A DNA stretch of 64,000 nt from Polaribacter cellanae (GTDB lineage: Bacteria; Bacteroidota; Bacteroidia; Flavobacteriales; Flavobacteriaceae), in assembly GCF_017569185.1 (NCBI RefSeq), contig NZ_CP071869.1:2532001-2596000 (forward strand), written 5' to 3'. Each line of letters begins with the position of its first letter. Position 1 is the stretch's first letter. Below, piece after piece: positions 39,357 to 48,806 of this stretch. The position numbers and the translations under genes are program-made. Under the pieces are notes generated by a model. It saw only the letters and a program-made list of their open reading frames with translations, had not been told where the DNA came from and did no database searches.

Positions 39357-40346
39357 TTAAGGTACTTCAACCTCATTAATAATCGAGTTAATAATGTCTA
39401 CAGATGTTACGTTTTCTGCTTCTGCTTCGTAGGTAATTCCTATTCTGTGACGTAAAACGTCGCCAACAACAGCTCTAACATCTTCTGGAATTACATAGCC
39501 TCTTCGTTTGATAAAAGCATAACATTTTGCGGCTTTTGCTAAGTTGATACTTCCACGAGGCGAAGCTCCAAAACTAATTAAATCTTTTAATTGTGGTAGG
39601 TTGTATTTTTCTGGATAACGAGTTGCAAAAATAATATCAAGGATATATTTTTCGATTTTCTCGTCCATATACACTTCGTTTACAACTTCTCTTGCTTTTA
39701 TAATTTGGTCTGTAGAAATCACTGGGTTTACGGTTGAATAATCTCCCGTTAAATTTTGACGCATAATAATTTGTTCGTCTTGTATTTTTGGGTAATCGAT
39801 AACCACCTTCAACATAAACCTATCTACTTGTGCTTCTGGTAATGGATATGTACCTTCTTGTTCTACAGGGTTTTGGGTTGCCATTACTAAAAATGGTTCG
39901 TCTAATTTAAAAGTACTATCGCCAATAGTAACTTGGCGTTCTTGCATTGCTTCTAACAAAGCAGATTGTACTTTTGCAGGCGCTCTGTTAATCTCATCTG
40001 CCAATACAAAATTTGCAAAAATTGGTCCTTTTTTAATTTCGAAACTATTTTGTTTCATATTGTAAATCATGGTTCCAACAACATCTGCAGGTAATAAATC
40101 TGGTGTAAACTGCACTCTACTAAAAGTTCCTTGAACAGCTTTAGATAAGGTGTTAATTGCTAAGGTTTTTGCCAAACCAGGAACTCCTTCTAAAAGAATA
40201 TGCCCATTTCCAAGCAAACCAATTAACAAACTTTCTATCATTTGTTTTTGCCCAACAATTACTTTATTCATTTCTAAAGTAAGAATGTCTATAAAGGCAC
40301 TTTCTCTTTCAATTTTCTCGTTAATAGCTCTTACATCTACATCCAT
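39357..40346 (-). CDS. MoxR family AAA+ ATPase
   Basis: A 329-residue MoxR ATPase. Walker A is GVPGLAKT (about 54-61), Walker B LADEINRAPAKVQSALLEAM, sensor region FLVMATQNPVEQEGTYPLPEAQ with the Arg finger in DRFML, and the C-terminal lid contains FGASPRGSINLAKAAK. It is a likely chaperone for inserting metal or assembling VWA-domain proteins, consistent with the BatA/BatB and DUF58 genes behind it. The first gene of the operon; it is preceded by a -7 element. Confidence 0.95.
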   Translation of the reverse strand: MDVDVRAINEKIERESAFIDILTLEMNKVIVGQKQMIESLLIGLLGNGHILLEGVPGLAKTLAINTLSKAVQGTFSRVQFTPDLLPADVVGTMIYNMKQNSFEIKKGPIFANFVLADEINRAPAKVQSALLEAMQERQVTIGDSTFKLDEPFLVMATQNPVEQEGTYPLPEAQVDRFMLKVVIDYPKIQDEQIIMRQNLTGDYSTVNPVISTDQIIKAREVVNEVYMDEKIEKYILDIIFATRYPEKYNLPQLKDLISFGASPRGSINLAKAAKCYAFIKRRGYVIPEDVRAVVGDVLRHRIGITYEAEAENVTSVDIINSIINEVEVP

Positions 40347-40383
40347 TATATTGTGTATTAGGTGTTAAATTTTTTAATGCAAA

Positions 40384-40391
40384 CAAAGCTA
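40384..40391 (-). promoter_or_regulatory. promoter -7 element of the MoxR-Bat operon (TAGCTTTG)
   Basis: TAGCTTTG on the minus strand fits TAnnTTTG, 37 bases upstream of the moxR start. Confidence 0.55.
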
Positions 40392-40568
40392 CAATTTTAA
40401 CATATTTATATTTGTTAAAAGTAGGTTAAAGATATTTATATTTTCAAATAAATTTAATTCGTAATGGACTATAATTTCATTTTAAAAAAGTTTAGCTTTT
40501 ACTTGCATTCTAAAATTAAAACACTAATATTTGTTAGAAATCATATAGGAATCATAGAAACAATTCAA

Positions 40569-43499
40569 ATGAAACGACAAAAACTTAATTTTTTTTTAAT
40601 GCTTTCTTTTTTGCTTTTACCATTAACTGTGGTAGCTCAAACGATTAAAGGAAAAGTAACAGATGCTTCAGGAGAAGCACTGCCTTATGTAAACGTTATA
40701 CAAAAAGGCACAACAAATGGAACAACAACAAATGATAGAGGAGAATTTTCTATTGCTGTAAAAAGTTTACCTACTAAACTAGTTATTTCTTCTATGGGCT
40801 TTGCAACTAAAGAAATAAATATTACAAACACTTCTTATCTAACAATTTCTATAAATGAAGACAATGCTTTAGATGAAATTGTAGTTATTGGTTCTAGAAA
40901 TCCAAATAGAACAGCAGTAGATTCTCCTGTACCAATTGATGTTGTTGATGTTAAGGAGCTTACAGCTAGTTCTCCGCAAGTTAATTTAAATCAAATTTTA
41001 AATTTTGTGGCGCCTTCTTTTACATCAAATACACAAACTATTTCTGATGGAACAGATCACATAGACCCTGCTTCTTTAAGAGGTTTAGGACCAGATCAAG
41101 TATTGGTTTTAATTAATGGAAAAAGAAGACACACTTCTTCTTTAATAAATGTAAATGGTACTTTTGGTAGAGGTTCTGTGGGTACGGATTTAAATGCAAT
41201 ACCAGCTTCTGCCATTAAAAGGTTAGAAGTTTTAAGAGATGGTGCAGCAGCGCAATATGGTTCTGATGCCATTGCTGGTGTTATTAATATTGTTTTAAAT
41301 GAAACAGTAAATCAATTATCGTTATCTGTTACTACAGGAGCAAACTTTAGTAAAAATTCAAATTCTCAAACAGGTGGTGTAGATGGCGAAACAACCAACA
41401 TTAGTGCTAGTTACGGATTGTCATTAGGAGAAAATGGTGGTTTTATTACTTTTTCTGGAGATTTCGATGTTAGAGAAGAATATAATAGAATGAAAGAGTG
41501 GGAAGGCTCTATTTTTAATGGATATAATGCAGTAGAGCGTTTTGCTAATGAAGCTAATTACGATACAACAAAATTTTTATCTTTAATAAATGGATTAGAC
41601 CCAGCTTCTACAGAATATTCTAGTATTTTAAATGATTTAAAAGGGTTCGCAAATACTGCAGGTTATGCTACAGCTCCTTCAGATGGGTTATCTGAACTAC
41701 AAACAATTTTAAAAGCTGATGCTACAACTTCTGAATTAGCTGCAAGAGGTTTAAATAGAACAGATTTTAATATGAGAGTAGGACAATCTAGAGTTAGAGG
41801 AGGTAGGTTTTTTGCCAATTTTAAATTACCTTTAGATGATAATGGTACAGAGTTATATTCTTTTGCAGGAATGAGTTCAAGAGATGGTAATTCTGCGGGT
41901 TTCTATAGATTGCCAAACCAAAGTAGAACGTATACTCCTGCTTATATTAATGGATTTTTACCAGAAATTAATTCAACAATTTCTGACCAATCTTTAGCAG
42001 TTGGTATTAAAGGTAAAATAGGTGAATGGAATGTAGATTTTTCTAATACCTATGGAAAAAATGCTTTTGATTTTATTATTGGTAATACCTATAATGCATC
42101 TTTAGGAAATGCTTCTGCAACTAAATTTGATGCTGGAGGTTTTTCTTTTTCGCAAAACACAACCAATTTAGATTTGTCTAAATTTTATGAAGATATATTT
42201 AAAGGATTTGGTGTCGCTTTTGGAGGTGAGCACAGGTTAGAAAATTACGAAATTATTTCTGGTGAAGAAGCTTCTTATACACAGTACCAAGCAGATGGTT
42301 CTCCATTTAGTGGTGTTAATGGTACTAGTCCTTTAAAAGATTTTTTCGGAAATTCTAGACCTGGAGGTTCTCAAGTATTTCCCGGTTTTGGTCCAAAAAA
42401 CGAATTGGATAGAAGTAGAAGTAGTGTGGCTGCTTATGTAGATTTGGATGCAAAATTCTCTGATGCATTCTCAACAACCTTTGCTACACGTTATGAAAAT
42501 TATTCAGATTTTGGTGCTACATTAAACTTTAAATTAGCATCTATTTATAAGATCTCTGATAATTTTAGAGTTAGAGCATCTTTTAATACTGGTTTTAGAG
42601 CACCATCTTTACACCAATTAAATTATAATTCTACTTCTACAATTTTTCAAGATGGTGTACCTGTAGAAGTGGGTACTTTCTCTAATGATAGTAAAGCAGC
42701 ACAGTTATTAGGAATTCCTCAATTAAAGGAAGAAACATCTAATAGTTTTAGTGCAGGGTTTACAGCAAAGTTGCCAGAGTCTAATTTAACTTTTACAGTA
42801 GATGGATATATTGTAAATATCGATGATAGAGTAGTATACACTGGTCAATTTAAACCTACTTTAGATAGCAATGGAGTGCCAGTAGATGCAGCAAATCAAG
42901 AACTTGCTAATTTGTTAGTTCAAGCAAATGCAACAGCAGCATCCTTTTTTGCAAATGCAATTGATACAAAGTCTACAGGAATAGACGTTGTAGTTACACA
43001 TAAAGCAACTTTTGGAGAAACAAGATTAAAAACTGATTTATCAGGTACTTTTTCTCAAACAAAACAAGAGGGTGGCATTAATTCTTCTCAAATTTTAAGA
43101 GACGCAGGTCAAGAAGGTACTTATTTCCCAGAAGATAGTAGAATTTATTTAGAGGAAGCAGTTCCTAGAACTAAGATAAACTTAACGAATAATTTAACCT
43201 CTGGTAAATTTAATGTTTTCTTAAGAAATGTATATTTTGGGAAAGTTTCTGAAGCAACAAATAGTATTACCAATCAACAAGTTTTTAACTCTAAAATAGT
43301 TACAGATTTATCTTTAGGATACAAAGCAACTGAAAATTTAACATTAACGATTGGTGCTAATAATTTATTAGATATATATCCAGATAGAGCAATTGAAGCT
43401 AATAGAAGTGGTGGTCGTTTTGATTGGTCTAGAAGATCTCAACAATTTGGTATTGGAGGTAGATTCTTATTCGCAAGAGTAAGTTTCAACTTAAAATAA
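40569..43499 (+). CDS. TonB-dependent outer-membrane receptor
   Basis: A 976-residue receptor. I start it at the ATG at 40569, which gives a clear signal peptide ([20 protein letters not shown], cleaved near VVAQ), rather than the longer frame from 40464. An N-terminal carboxypeptidase-regulatory-like domain (about 25-110; [16 protein letters not shown]) precedes the plug domain (about 120-240; [20 protein letters not shown] and [20 protein letters not shown]) and the 22-strand barrel ending in RVSFNLK. There is no adjacent SusD gene, so it is not an obvious polysaccharide-utilization locus member. Size and the [17 protein letters not shown] segment resemble receptors for small ligands. The substrate is unknown. 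Confidence 0.92.
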   Translation: MKRQKLNFFLMLSFLLLPLTVVAQTIKGKVTDASGEALPYVNVIQKGTTNGTTTNDRGEFSIAVKSLPTKLVISSMGFATKEINITNTSYLTISINEDNALDEIVVIGSRNPNRTAVDSPVPIDVVDVKELTASSPQVNLNQILNFVAPSFTSNTQTISDGTDHIDPASLRGLGPDQVLVLINGKRRHTSSLINVNGTFGRGSVGTDLNAIPASAIKRLEVLRDGAAAQYGSDAIAGVINIVLNETVNQLSLSVTTGANFSKNSNSQTGGVDGETTNISASYGLSLGENGGFITFSGDFDVREEYNRMKEWEGSIFNGYNAVERFANEANYDTTKFLSLINGLDPASTEYSSILNDLKGFANTAGYATAPSDGLSELQTILKADATTSELAARGLNRTDFNMRVGQSRVRGGRFFANFKLPLDDNGTELYSFAGMSSRDGNSAGFYRLPNQSRTYTPAYINGFLPEINSTISDQSLAVGIKGKIGEWNVDFSNTYGKNAFDFIIGNTYNASLGNASATKFDAGGFSFSQNTTNLDLSKFYEDIFKGFGVAFGGEHRLENYEIISGEEASYTQYQADGSPFSGVNGTSPLKDFFGNSRPGGSQVFPGFGPKNELDRSRSSVAAYVDLDAKFSDAFSTTFATRYENYSDFGATLNFKLASIYKISDNFRVRASFNTGFRAPSLHQLNYNSTSTIFQDGVPVEVGTFSNDSKAAQLLGIPQLKEETSNSFSAGFTAKLPESNLTFTVDGYIVNIDDRVVYTGQFKPTLDSNGVPVDAANQELANLLVQANATAASFFANAIDTKSTGIDVVVTHKATFGETRLKTDLSGTFSQTKQEGGINSSQILRDAGQEGTYFPEDSRIYLEEAVPRTKINLTNNLTSGKFNVFLRNVYFGKVSEATNSITNQQVFNSKIVTDLSLGYKATENLTLTIGANNLLDIYPDRAIEANRSGGRFDWSRRSQQFGIGGRFLFARVSFNLK

Positions 43500-43513
43500 G
43501 CAAAACGAATGCA

Positions 43514-43552
43514 TAAAAAGGAGCGAATTCAATTGAATTTGTTCCTTTTTTT
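43514..43552. terminator. terminator shared by convergent genes
   Basis: AAAAAGGAGCGAATTC and GAATTTGTTCCTTTTTTT form a hairpin with one bulge around AATT, with A and T runs on either side. It lies between the TonB receptor and the convergent LpxH-type gene and overlaps the latter's stop codon. Confidence 0.8.
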
Positions 43553-44315
43553 ATTGCTGATACTCAATTAATTTAAATTTTTTTTCAAATGCACCATAGG
43601 TAAAATACTGAATCCAATCTCCAAGATTAATATATTGGCTATTTTCTTGCAATTTTATTTCTAGAGGAAGGTGTCTGTGACCAAAAATAAAATAATCGTA
43701 ATGTTGTTCTGTGAGTTTTTTCTTGCAATATAGAACCAACCATTCGTTTTCTTCGCCTAAAAATTTAGCATCTTCGTCACCAGAAATTAGTTTGTTTTTT
43801 ACGGACATATATTGCCCTAATTTTACACCTAAATCTGGGTGTAACCATCTAAACATCCATTTAAATAACGGAAATGTAAAGACTTTTTTCATGCGTTTAT
43901 ACCCTTTGTCTCCAGGACCTAAACCATCTCCATGACCAATTAAAAACTTTTTATTGTTAATTAGAAATTCTTGTGGGGAATGATATACAGGAATGTTTAG
44001 TTCTTTTTCGAAATAATCGTTCATCCATAAATCGTGATTTCCTACGAAGAAATAAATAGGAATTCCGCTATCTTTTATTTCTGCTAATTTTCCTAAAACT
44101 CTTACAAATCCTTTTGGAACAACGGTTTTATATTCGAACCAAAAATCGAATAAATCGCCTAAAAGAAATACGGCTTCTGCATCTTTTTTAATTTCGTCTA
44201 ACCAAGCCACAAACTTTTTTTCTCTTGGAAAACTGGTTTCTTGAGTAGGCGCGCCTAAATGTTGGTCGGAAGCAAAATAGACTTTTTTGTTTGTTGAAGT
44301 TGATATTGTAATCAA
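43551..44315 (-). CDS. lpxH: UDP-2,3-diacylglucosamine diphosphatase (LpxH-type)
   Basis: A 254-residue calcineurin-like phosphoesterase. Metal-binding motifs are FASDQHLGAP, LLGDLFDFW, VGNHDLWM, IGHGDGLGPGD and FGHRHLP, the same order as LpxH. It would remove UMP from UDP-2,3-diacylglucosamine in lipid A synthesis at the inner membrane. The frame can only start with TTG (44315); no ATG or GTG is usable before the first conserved strand at codon 11. The region just upstream is repeated at 45235-45269. Confidence 0.85.
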   Translation of the reverse strand: MITISTSTNKKVYFASDQHLGAPTQETSFPREKKFVAWLDEIKKDAEAVFLLGDLFDFWFEYKTVVPKGFVRVLGKLAEIKDSGIPIYFFVGNHDLWMNDYFEKELNIPVYHSPQEFLINNKKFLIGHGDGLGPGDKGYKRMKKVFTFPLFKWMFRWLHPDLGVKLGQYMSVKNKLISGDEDAKFLGEENEWLVLYCKKKLTEQHYDYFIFGHRHLPLEIKLQENSQYINLGDWIQYFTYGAFEKKFKLIEYQQ

Positions 44316-44348
44316 ATTTAAGAAATGTTTTCTGGATTTTTTCGAGTA
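44314..44348. repeat. direct repeat copy 1 flanking the KilA-N gene
   Basis: AAATTTAAGAAATGTTTTCT then GGATTTTTTCGAGTA. It matches copy 2 (45235-45269) at 31 of 35 positions, same orientation. Confidence 0.7.
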
Positions 44349-44392
44349 TAAAATTATGGAATAATAATATAAGAAACTCTATTTTTCGAACT

Positions 44393-45211
44393 TTAAGAAG
44401 ATATTTTTTTAAATGAATTATTTTCTAAAAGCGATTTCATTTGCGTTATGGCTACTTTATTAAGTTGAATTAATCTGTCTTTTGGTGTTAATCCTTGTTC
44501 AATTAATAAAGCATTAATACTTTCCATATTACTTAAAACAACTAATTGCTCAATACTGGCATCATCTCTCATATTTCCTTTTGACTTAGGATTTTCTTTT
44601 TTCCAATCTTTTGCTGTAATACCAAATAGCGCCACATTTAATAAATCTGTTTCATTGGAATATGTAAAACTTATTTGAGTTTTTGAAATTAGATTCGGAA
44701 TAATATTTTCTTTTATAGCGTCTGTGTGTATTTTGTAATTAATTTTAGAGAGTGTTCTTTGTAAATTCCATTCTAAATTTAAACGGCTATTTTCATCTTC
44801 TTTTAAACGTTTAAATTCTTTAATTAAGTATATTTTGAATTCGGCACTAATCCACATACCAAATTCAAATGCTATATCTGCGTGAGCATAAGTTCCACCA
44901 TATCTTCCTGCTTTTGCTCGCAACCCAATTGCATTAGTTTTTAAAGCCCATTCTTTTACACTAATTTTATAACTGTTCAAACCAGCTTGACTTTTAATTA
45001 TGGCGAATTCGCCATAATTAAAATTTGGGTTATAAACAGATTCCCAAATTCCTAAAAACTCTACTGTGTTTCTGTTTCTCAACCAATCAGAAATAAAAAA
45101 ATCGCCATTTTTTGCCTGTAGCATATCCGTTAAAGAAATAAAATCGCCATCTTTTTCATTCAAAATGCTAATTTCCTTTCCTTTTACAAATATCGATTTC
45201 TTTTTTGCCAT
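44393..45211 (-). CDS. KilA-N domain protein
   Basis: A 272-residue protein whose N-terminal half is a KilA-N domain: GDFISLTDMLQAKNGDFFI, WLRNRNTVEFLGIWE, RYGGTYAHADIAFEFGMWI and FKIYLIKEFKRLKEDE. The C-terminal half (about 140-272) is helical and matches the extension seen in Bacteroidota KilA-N proteins (FGITAKDWKKENPKSKGNMRD). KilA-N domains bind DNA and come from phages and large DNA viruses, but no other phage gene is present here. It lies between two 35-base direct repeats, suggesting transfer or segment duplication. Confidence 0.9.
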   Translation of the reverse strand: MAKKKSIFVKGKEISILNEKDGDFISLTDMLQAKNGDFFISDWLRNRNTVEFLGIWESVYNPNFNYGEFAIIKSQAGLNSYKISVKEWALKTNAIGLRAKAGRYGGTYAHADIAFEFGMWISAEFKIYLIKEFKRLKEDENSRLNLEWNLQRTLSKINYKIHTDAIKENIIPNLISKTQISFTYSNETDLLNVALFGITAKDWKKENPKSKGNMRDDASIEQLVVLSNMESINALLIEQGLTPKDRLIQLNKVAITQMKSLLENNSFKKISS

Positions 45212-45234
45212 TCTTTTTTACATTAAAATTGGTG

Positions 45235-45269
45235 AAATTTAAGAGATGTTTTCTGGACTTTTTTGTGTA
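45235..45269. repeat. direct repeat copy 2 flanking the KilA-N gene
   Basis: AAATTTAAGAGATGTTTTCT then GGACTTTTTTGTGTA. It overlaps the 3' end of the decayed ParE remnant. Confidence 0.7.
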
Positions 45270-45383
45270 GGATAAACTGTGGATTTTTTTTCAGTAGATT
45301 TTTCTGGTGATACTATTGTATAATAATCTTCAATATCTTCTAAATCATTTTCTGCATCTGAAGACCAGATTATAGTATCGCAT
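45239..45383 (-). pseudogene. truncated ParE/RelE toxin remnant
   Basis: The minus strand has ATG at 45383 (MRY), then after a one-base shift IIWSSDAENDLEDIEDYY and TIVSPEKSTE, which is the N-terminal third of a RelE/ParE toxin. Past an A8 run (about 45285-45292) the homology stops and the frame ends at 45239 in the direct repeat. The catalytic C-terminal half is missing. It lies 16 bases after the antitoxin-like gene, the usual toxin position. Confidence 0.7.
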
Positions 45384-45399
45384 TTTTATTTATACTAAA

Positions 45400-45717
45400 T
45401 TAAGCTTTCTTTTGGTATTTTTCTAAAAGTTCTTTCTGGGTTTTAAAATTGCCTTGTTTATAAGATTCTACAGCTTGTTTATTACGCTTTATATATGCTT
45501 CTTTAGAAATTGGTTCTCCTTTAATTGTATAAGCAACAATTTCATTTTCAGTGGAATAATTAGCATTTTTTTTATAAATTAGTTGTTCTTCTGCAACAGC
45601 ATTCAAATTTTTATCTTTTAAATTTTCTAAATAAGTAAGAATATTTTTTAAGAGTGAAGCATCTTTGATAGTATCAATTTCTTCCACAATTTTATTTTTA
45701 ATTTCTAAAATGCTCAT
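45400..45717 (-). CDS. antitoxin-like protein (orphan)
   Basis: A 105-residue protein beginning MSILEIKNKIVEEIDTIKD, a helical segment (LLKNILTYLENLKD), an unstructured linker, and a C-terminal ISKEAYIKRNKQAVESYKQG followed by QKELLEKYQKK. Flavobacterial antitoxins of ParDE/RelBE type have this layout: an N-terminal dimerization helix pair and a C-terminal segment that wraps the toxin (TIKGEPISKEAYIKRN). The toxin gene downstream is a truncated remnant, so the antitoxin is now an orphan. It may still repress its own promoter or neutralize a related toxin elsewhere in the genome. Confidence 0.75.
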   Translation of the reverse strand: MSILEIKNKIVEEIDTIKDASLLKNILTYLENLKDKNLNAVAEEQLIYKKNANYSTENEIVAYTIKGEPISKEAYIKRNKQAVESYKQGNFKTQKELLEKYQKKA

Positions 45718-45748
45718 AATTTTAATTTGTTACTAAGATACAATTTTA

Positions 45749-47323
45749 TCAATTACTTTTTTTACTTTCCAACTCCAGCACTTTTTGGAGCATTTTATCT
45801 TCTTCGTGAACAATTCTATAGAAACCAACATCACCAAAAAGTACATTTGCAATAGAGGCTCTTAAATATCTTTGAATGCTTTGTTTTGTTTTAAATGATG
45901 GTGTAATTTTATCTTTTATGGAAGCTAAATAAGAATCTAAAATAGCATCGTCTTTATCGAAATCTTTTACAAAAGAATCTATTTTCCATTTTTCTAATTT
46001 TTTACGATTGTTATCTACATAATCGAAAGCAAAATTATTAATGGAATTAAAATAAAAACTCGACATGTAAGAAGTGGTGTCTATTGCTACAAACACATCT
46101 GGAATAATACCTCCACCACCATAAACAACCTTTCCTTTTGGTGTGGTGTATTTTAAAGAATCTACTACTTTTATGCTGTCTTTGCTTAACAATTCTCCAC
46201 TATTTATTCTTTTTTGATAATCTTTATAGTAGTTTTTATTGCCTTTGTGATCGTACGGTTTTTGTATGGAACGACCTGTTGGTGTGTAATATCTTGCAGT
46301 TGTTAAACGAACTGCAGAACCATCGCCCAAATCCATTTCTATTTGTACCAAACCTTTTCCAAAAGATCTGCGCCCAATAATGGTTCCTTTATCGTTATCT
46401 TGTAAAGCACCTGCTACAATTTCTGATGCAGATGCAGAGTTTTCATTTATCAATACATACAAACCGCCTTTTTCGAAATCTCCTTTAGAAGTTGCAAACG
46501 ATTTGTCGATTTGTCCTTTGTTATTTTTGGTGAAAACGATTAATTTATCCTCTTCTAAAAATTCATCCACAATTTGGTTGGCAATATCTATAAAGCCACC
46601 ACCATTATCACGAAGATCTAAAACCAAATCTGTCATTCCATTGTCTATTAAGTTATGTAAAGACGCTTTAAATTCGGAATACGTGTTTCTGGCAAAACGA
46701 TCTAATTTTATATAACCAACAGAATCGTTAATCATATAGGCTAAATCGACACTTTTTATGTTTACTTTTCCACGAGTTACATCAACCGTAAAGAGAGAAT
46801 CGCTACTTTTTCTATAAATTTGAAGCGCCACTTTCGTGTCTGGTTTTCCTTTTAAATATCTTGGAATGGAACCACTTAAAATTGTTTTTCCATATAAAGT
46901 ATCTTTGTTTGCCATTAAAATTCTGTCTCCAGCTTTAATGCCCATTTTTATACTTGGTCCGCCTTTTATTGGTTGAATTACAGTAATTGTGTCGGAAATC
47001 ATTCTAAATTGTACGCCAATTCCTACAAAATTACCTTGCATACTTTCTTTTACAGATTGTAAGTTTTCTTTTGGAATATATACAGAATGTGGATCTAATT
47101 TTCCTAACATCTGTGTAATGGCACCATCTAAAAGGCTGTCTGTATTTACACTATCTACATAATCTCTTTCAATAAAATTTATGAGTCTTTTTATTTTTTT
47201 TTCTGATGCAGTATTTTTTCCAAAAGACAACATTTCTGGTGAATTTCCACCAAAAGACATTCCAATTAAAATACCGAAAACTACTGCAATTGCTAAAAAA
47301 AGAGGAAGTTTATTCTTATTCAT
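45749..47323 (-). CDS. S41-family C-terminal processing peptidase (CtpA-like)
   Basis: A 524-residue periplasmic protease anchored by an N-terminal TM segment (about 7-24). A PDZ domain (about 85-185) follows the LDPHSVYIPKENLQ motif, then the S41 domain (about 195-375) with LRDNGGGFID, the nucleophile Ser in NENSASASEIVAGAL and the general-base Lys in RRSFGKGLVQ, then a helical C-terminal extension. It cleaves protein C-termini in the periplasm. It starts 8 bases inside the end of the dCMP deaminase gene. A second S41 gene lies at 54579-56210. Confidence 0.93.
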   Translation of the reverse strand: MNKNKLPLFLAIAVVFGILIGMSFGGNSPEMLSFGKNTASEKKIKRLINFIERDYVDSVNTDSLLDGAITQMLGKLDPHSVYIPKENLQSVKESMQGNFVGIGVQFRMISDTITVIQPIKGGPSIKMGIKAGDRILMANKDTLYGKTILSGSIPRYLKGKPDTKVALQIYRKSSDSLFTVDVTRGKVNIKSVDLAYMINDSVGYIKLDRFARNTYSEFKASLHNLIDNGMTDLVLDLRDNGGGFIDIANQIVDEFLEEDKLIVFTKNNKGQIDKSFATSKGDFEKGGLYVLINENSASASEIVAGALQDNDKGTIIGRRSFGKGLVQIEMDLGDGSAVRLTTARYYTPTGRSIQKPYDHKGNKNYYKDYQKRINSGELLSKDSIKVVDSLKYTTPKGKVVYGGGGIIPDVFVAIDTTSYMSSFYFNSINNFAFDYVDNNRKKLEKWKIDSFVKDFDKDDAILDSYLASIKDKITPSFKTKQSIQRYLRASIANVLFGDVGFYRIVHEEDKMLQKVLELESKKSN

Positions 47324-47741
47324 AAGGTAAATGCATTAATTGAACGCCTGCTTTTTCTAAAAATTTTAAACCAGAATCGTCTTTGTAAGAATCTGCATAC
47401 ACCACACGTTTTATTCCTGCTTGATGGATGAGTTTACTGCATTGTGTGCAGGGCGATAATGTAATATATAGTGTGGCATTTTTGGCAGATTGTGTAGAAG
47501 AGGCAACTTTTAAAATGGCGTTTGCTTCTGCATGTAAAACCTCCCATTTTGTAACTCCGTTTTCGTCTTCGCAACAATTGTCGAAACCAGTTGGAGTTCC
47601 ATTAAAACCGTCGGAAATAATCATTCTATCTTTTACAATTAAAGCACCTACTTGTTTGCGTTTGCAGTGGGAAAGTTTGCCCCATTCGAACGCCATTTTT
47701 AAATAGGCTTTGTCGTATTTTAATTGTTTTTTCTCTGTCAT
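47316..47741 (-). CDS. deoxycytidylate (dCMP) deaminase
   Basis: A 141-residue cytidine/deoxycytidylate deaminase-family protein. The catalytic motif is LHAEANAIL (His ligand and proton-shuttling Glu), and the second zinc site is ITLSPCTQCSKLI. The N-terminal KMAFEWGKLSHCKRKQVGA and NGTPTGFDNCCE segments are typical of ComEB-like dCMP deaminases that make dUMP for thymidylate synthesis. Overlaps the protease gene downstream by 8 bases. Confidence 0.92.
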   Translation of the reverse strand: MTEKKQLKYDKAYLKMAFEWGKLSHCKRKQVGALIVKDRMIISDGFNGTPTGFDNCCEDENGVTKWEVLHAEANAILKVASSTQSAKNATLYITLSPCTQCSKLIHQAGIKRVVYADSYKDDSGLKFLEKAGVQLMHLPYE

Positions 47742-47798
47742 GATTTACGAAAGTAACAAGATTAATAGAATTGAAACGTTAATAATTAGACAAATTTT

Positions 47799-48380
47799 CT
47801 ACCAAAAGACACGATCTAACATCATTTGTATGGCGAAACCAATTACGATGGAAGAGCAAACCAAAATCCAATCTCTTCGAGTTACTCTAAAAAAGTTTTG
47901 AAGTAGGGTGCCAGCAATTAATATTCCTAACACGATAATTACCTGTGCAGCTTCAATTCCTAAGGCAAATTCTAATAAAGGAAATAATTTGTCTTCTTCT
48001 TTGCCAACCATCATTTTAAAATAGTTGGAAAAACCTAAGCCATGAATTAATCCAAAAAATAGGGCAAAAACCAGGTTTGTATTTTGTTTTCCAAGGGAAG
48101 ATTTTTTGGCTGTCATAACATTAATAACTCCTGTAATAAAGATAGTAAGGGGAATTAAAAATTCAATTAAAGCCATTTTAATATTTAGAATTCCATAGGC
48201 AGATAAAGCCAATGTTATAGAATGTCCAAGTGTAAAAAGAGTTACCAACCACAACACTTTTTTAAATTGATTGAAGCTAAAAACAACTGCCAACACAATT
48301 AAAAATAAAATATGATCGTAAGCACTAAGGTCTAACACGTGGTTTAAACCCATTTTGAAATAAAGTATAAAATCGTCCAT
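47799..48380 (-). CDS. HupE/UreJ family membrane protein
   Basis: A 193-residue multi-pass membrane protein, about six helices. The family signature is visible in HVLDLSAYDHILFLIVL, LFTLGHSITLAL and FGLIHGLGFSN, whose His and Asp residues may coordinate nickel or another metal. HupE/UreJ proteins import nickel or act near hydrogenase and urease genes, but no such enzyme is nearby, so the metal is uncertain. It has its own -7 element. Confidence 0.9.
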   Translation of the reverse strand: MDDFILYFKMGLNHVLDLSAYDHILFLIVLAVVFSFNQFKKVLWLVTLFTLGHSITLALSAYGILNIKMALIEFLIPLTIFITGVINVMTAKKSSLGKQNTNLVFALFFGLIHGLGFSNYFKMMVGKEEDKLFPLLEFALGIEAAQVIIVLGILIAGTLLQNFFRVTRRDWILVCSSIVIGFAIQMMLDRVFW

Positions 48381-48406
48381 TTTTCTATAAAGATTTTAGA
48401 GGATTC

Positions 48407-48414
48407 CAAAGATA
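48407..48414 (-). promoter_or_regulatory. promoter -7 element of the HupE/UreJ gene (TATCTTTG)
   Basis: TATCTTTG on the minus strand fits TAnnTTTG, 26 bases upstream of the ATG at 48380. Confidence 0.6.
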
Positions 48415-48484
48415 TAAAAAGAAAAAATGCTAACCATATTTGTTTGATTGAATTTAAGGTAGAATACATTCATAATTAAAATAA

Positions 48485-48572
48485 ATACCACGAATTCACA
48501 AATAAGACAGATGCTTTAATGCTGATGAATGATTTGTTTAAAGAGAAAATTCGTGGATTCATGGTATTTTAC
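48485..48572. repeat. inverted pair of ACCACGAATTCAC-type repeats
   Basis: AATACCACGAATTCAC at the left and AATTCGTGGATTCATGGTAT at the right are diverged copies in opposite orientation. A related copy is at 11614-11630. Nothing else is seen in 48381-48604. Confidence 0.5.
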
Positions 48573-48604
48573 AACTTTTATTTTTATTTGTTCTAAATAA
48601 GAAT

Positions 48605-48612
48605 TATATTTG
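48605..48612 (+). promoter_or_regulatory. promoter -7 element (TATATTTG) of the Cys-rich miniprotein
   Basis: TATATTTG followed by CA fits TAnnTTTG exactly and lies 17 bases before the ATG at 48630. The TTG upstream is too close (14-base spacer) to be a clear -33 element. Confidence 0.55.
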
Positions 48613-48629
48613 CACTTTAATTATTAAGA

Positions 48630-48806
48630 ATGATTGTTTTTTATACTTTAGAAAAACCTACAATAAGGTTAACGAACGCAGGTGTTTGCAACAATATTTG
48701 TTCTTCTAATTGTTTAACTCCAAAAAGCAAATGTTGTAATAAATATAAGAAGAAAGGCATTAATTGTAAAAGATGCCCAAATATTTTGTTACAAGTAGCT
48801 TCGTAG
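48630..48806 (+). CDS. cysteine-rich miniprotein (58 aa)
   Basis: A 58-residue basic protein with seven cysteines: C20, C24, C28, C35, C36, C46 and C49, seen in GVCNNICSSNC, SKCCNKYKKKG and NCKRCPN. No signal peptide. The CC-NKYKKKG-x-NCKRCP pattern looks familiar from small conserved Bacteroidota proteins and suggests metal (zinc or Fe-S) binding, but I know no function. It has a good -7 promoter element, and its stop codon lies within a hairpin shared with nadB. It is too short for common gene-length cut-offs. Confidence 0.65.
   Translation: MIVFYTLEKPTIRLTNAGVCNNICSSNCLTPKSKCCNKYKKKGINCKRCPNILLQVAS

Noticed and set aside
40464..40568. Longer N-terminus for the TonB receptor
   Set aside because: The first 35 codons are not signal-like; the ATG at 40569 gives a proper signal peptide directly before the conserved domain.
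44393..45211. Prophage
   Set aside because: KilA-N is the only phage-type gene; no integrase, terminase, capsid or tail genes lie nearby.
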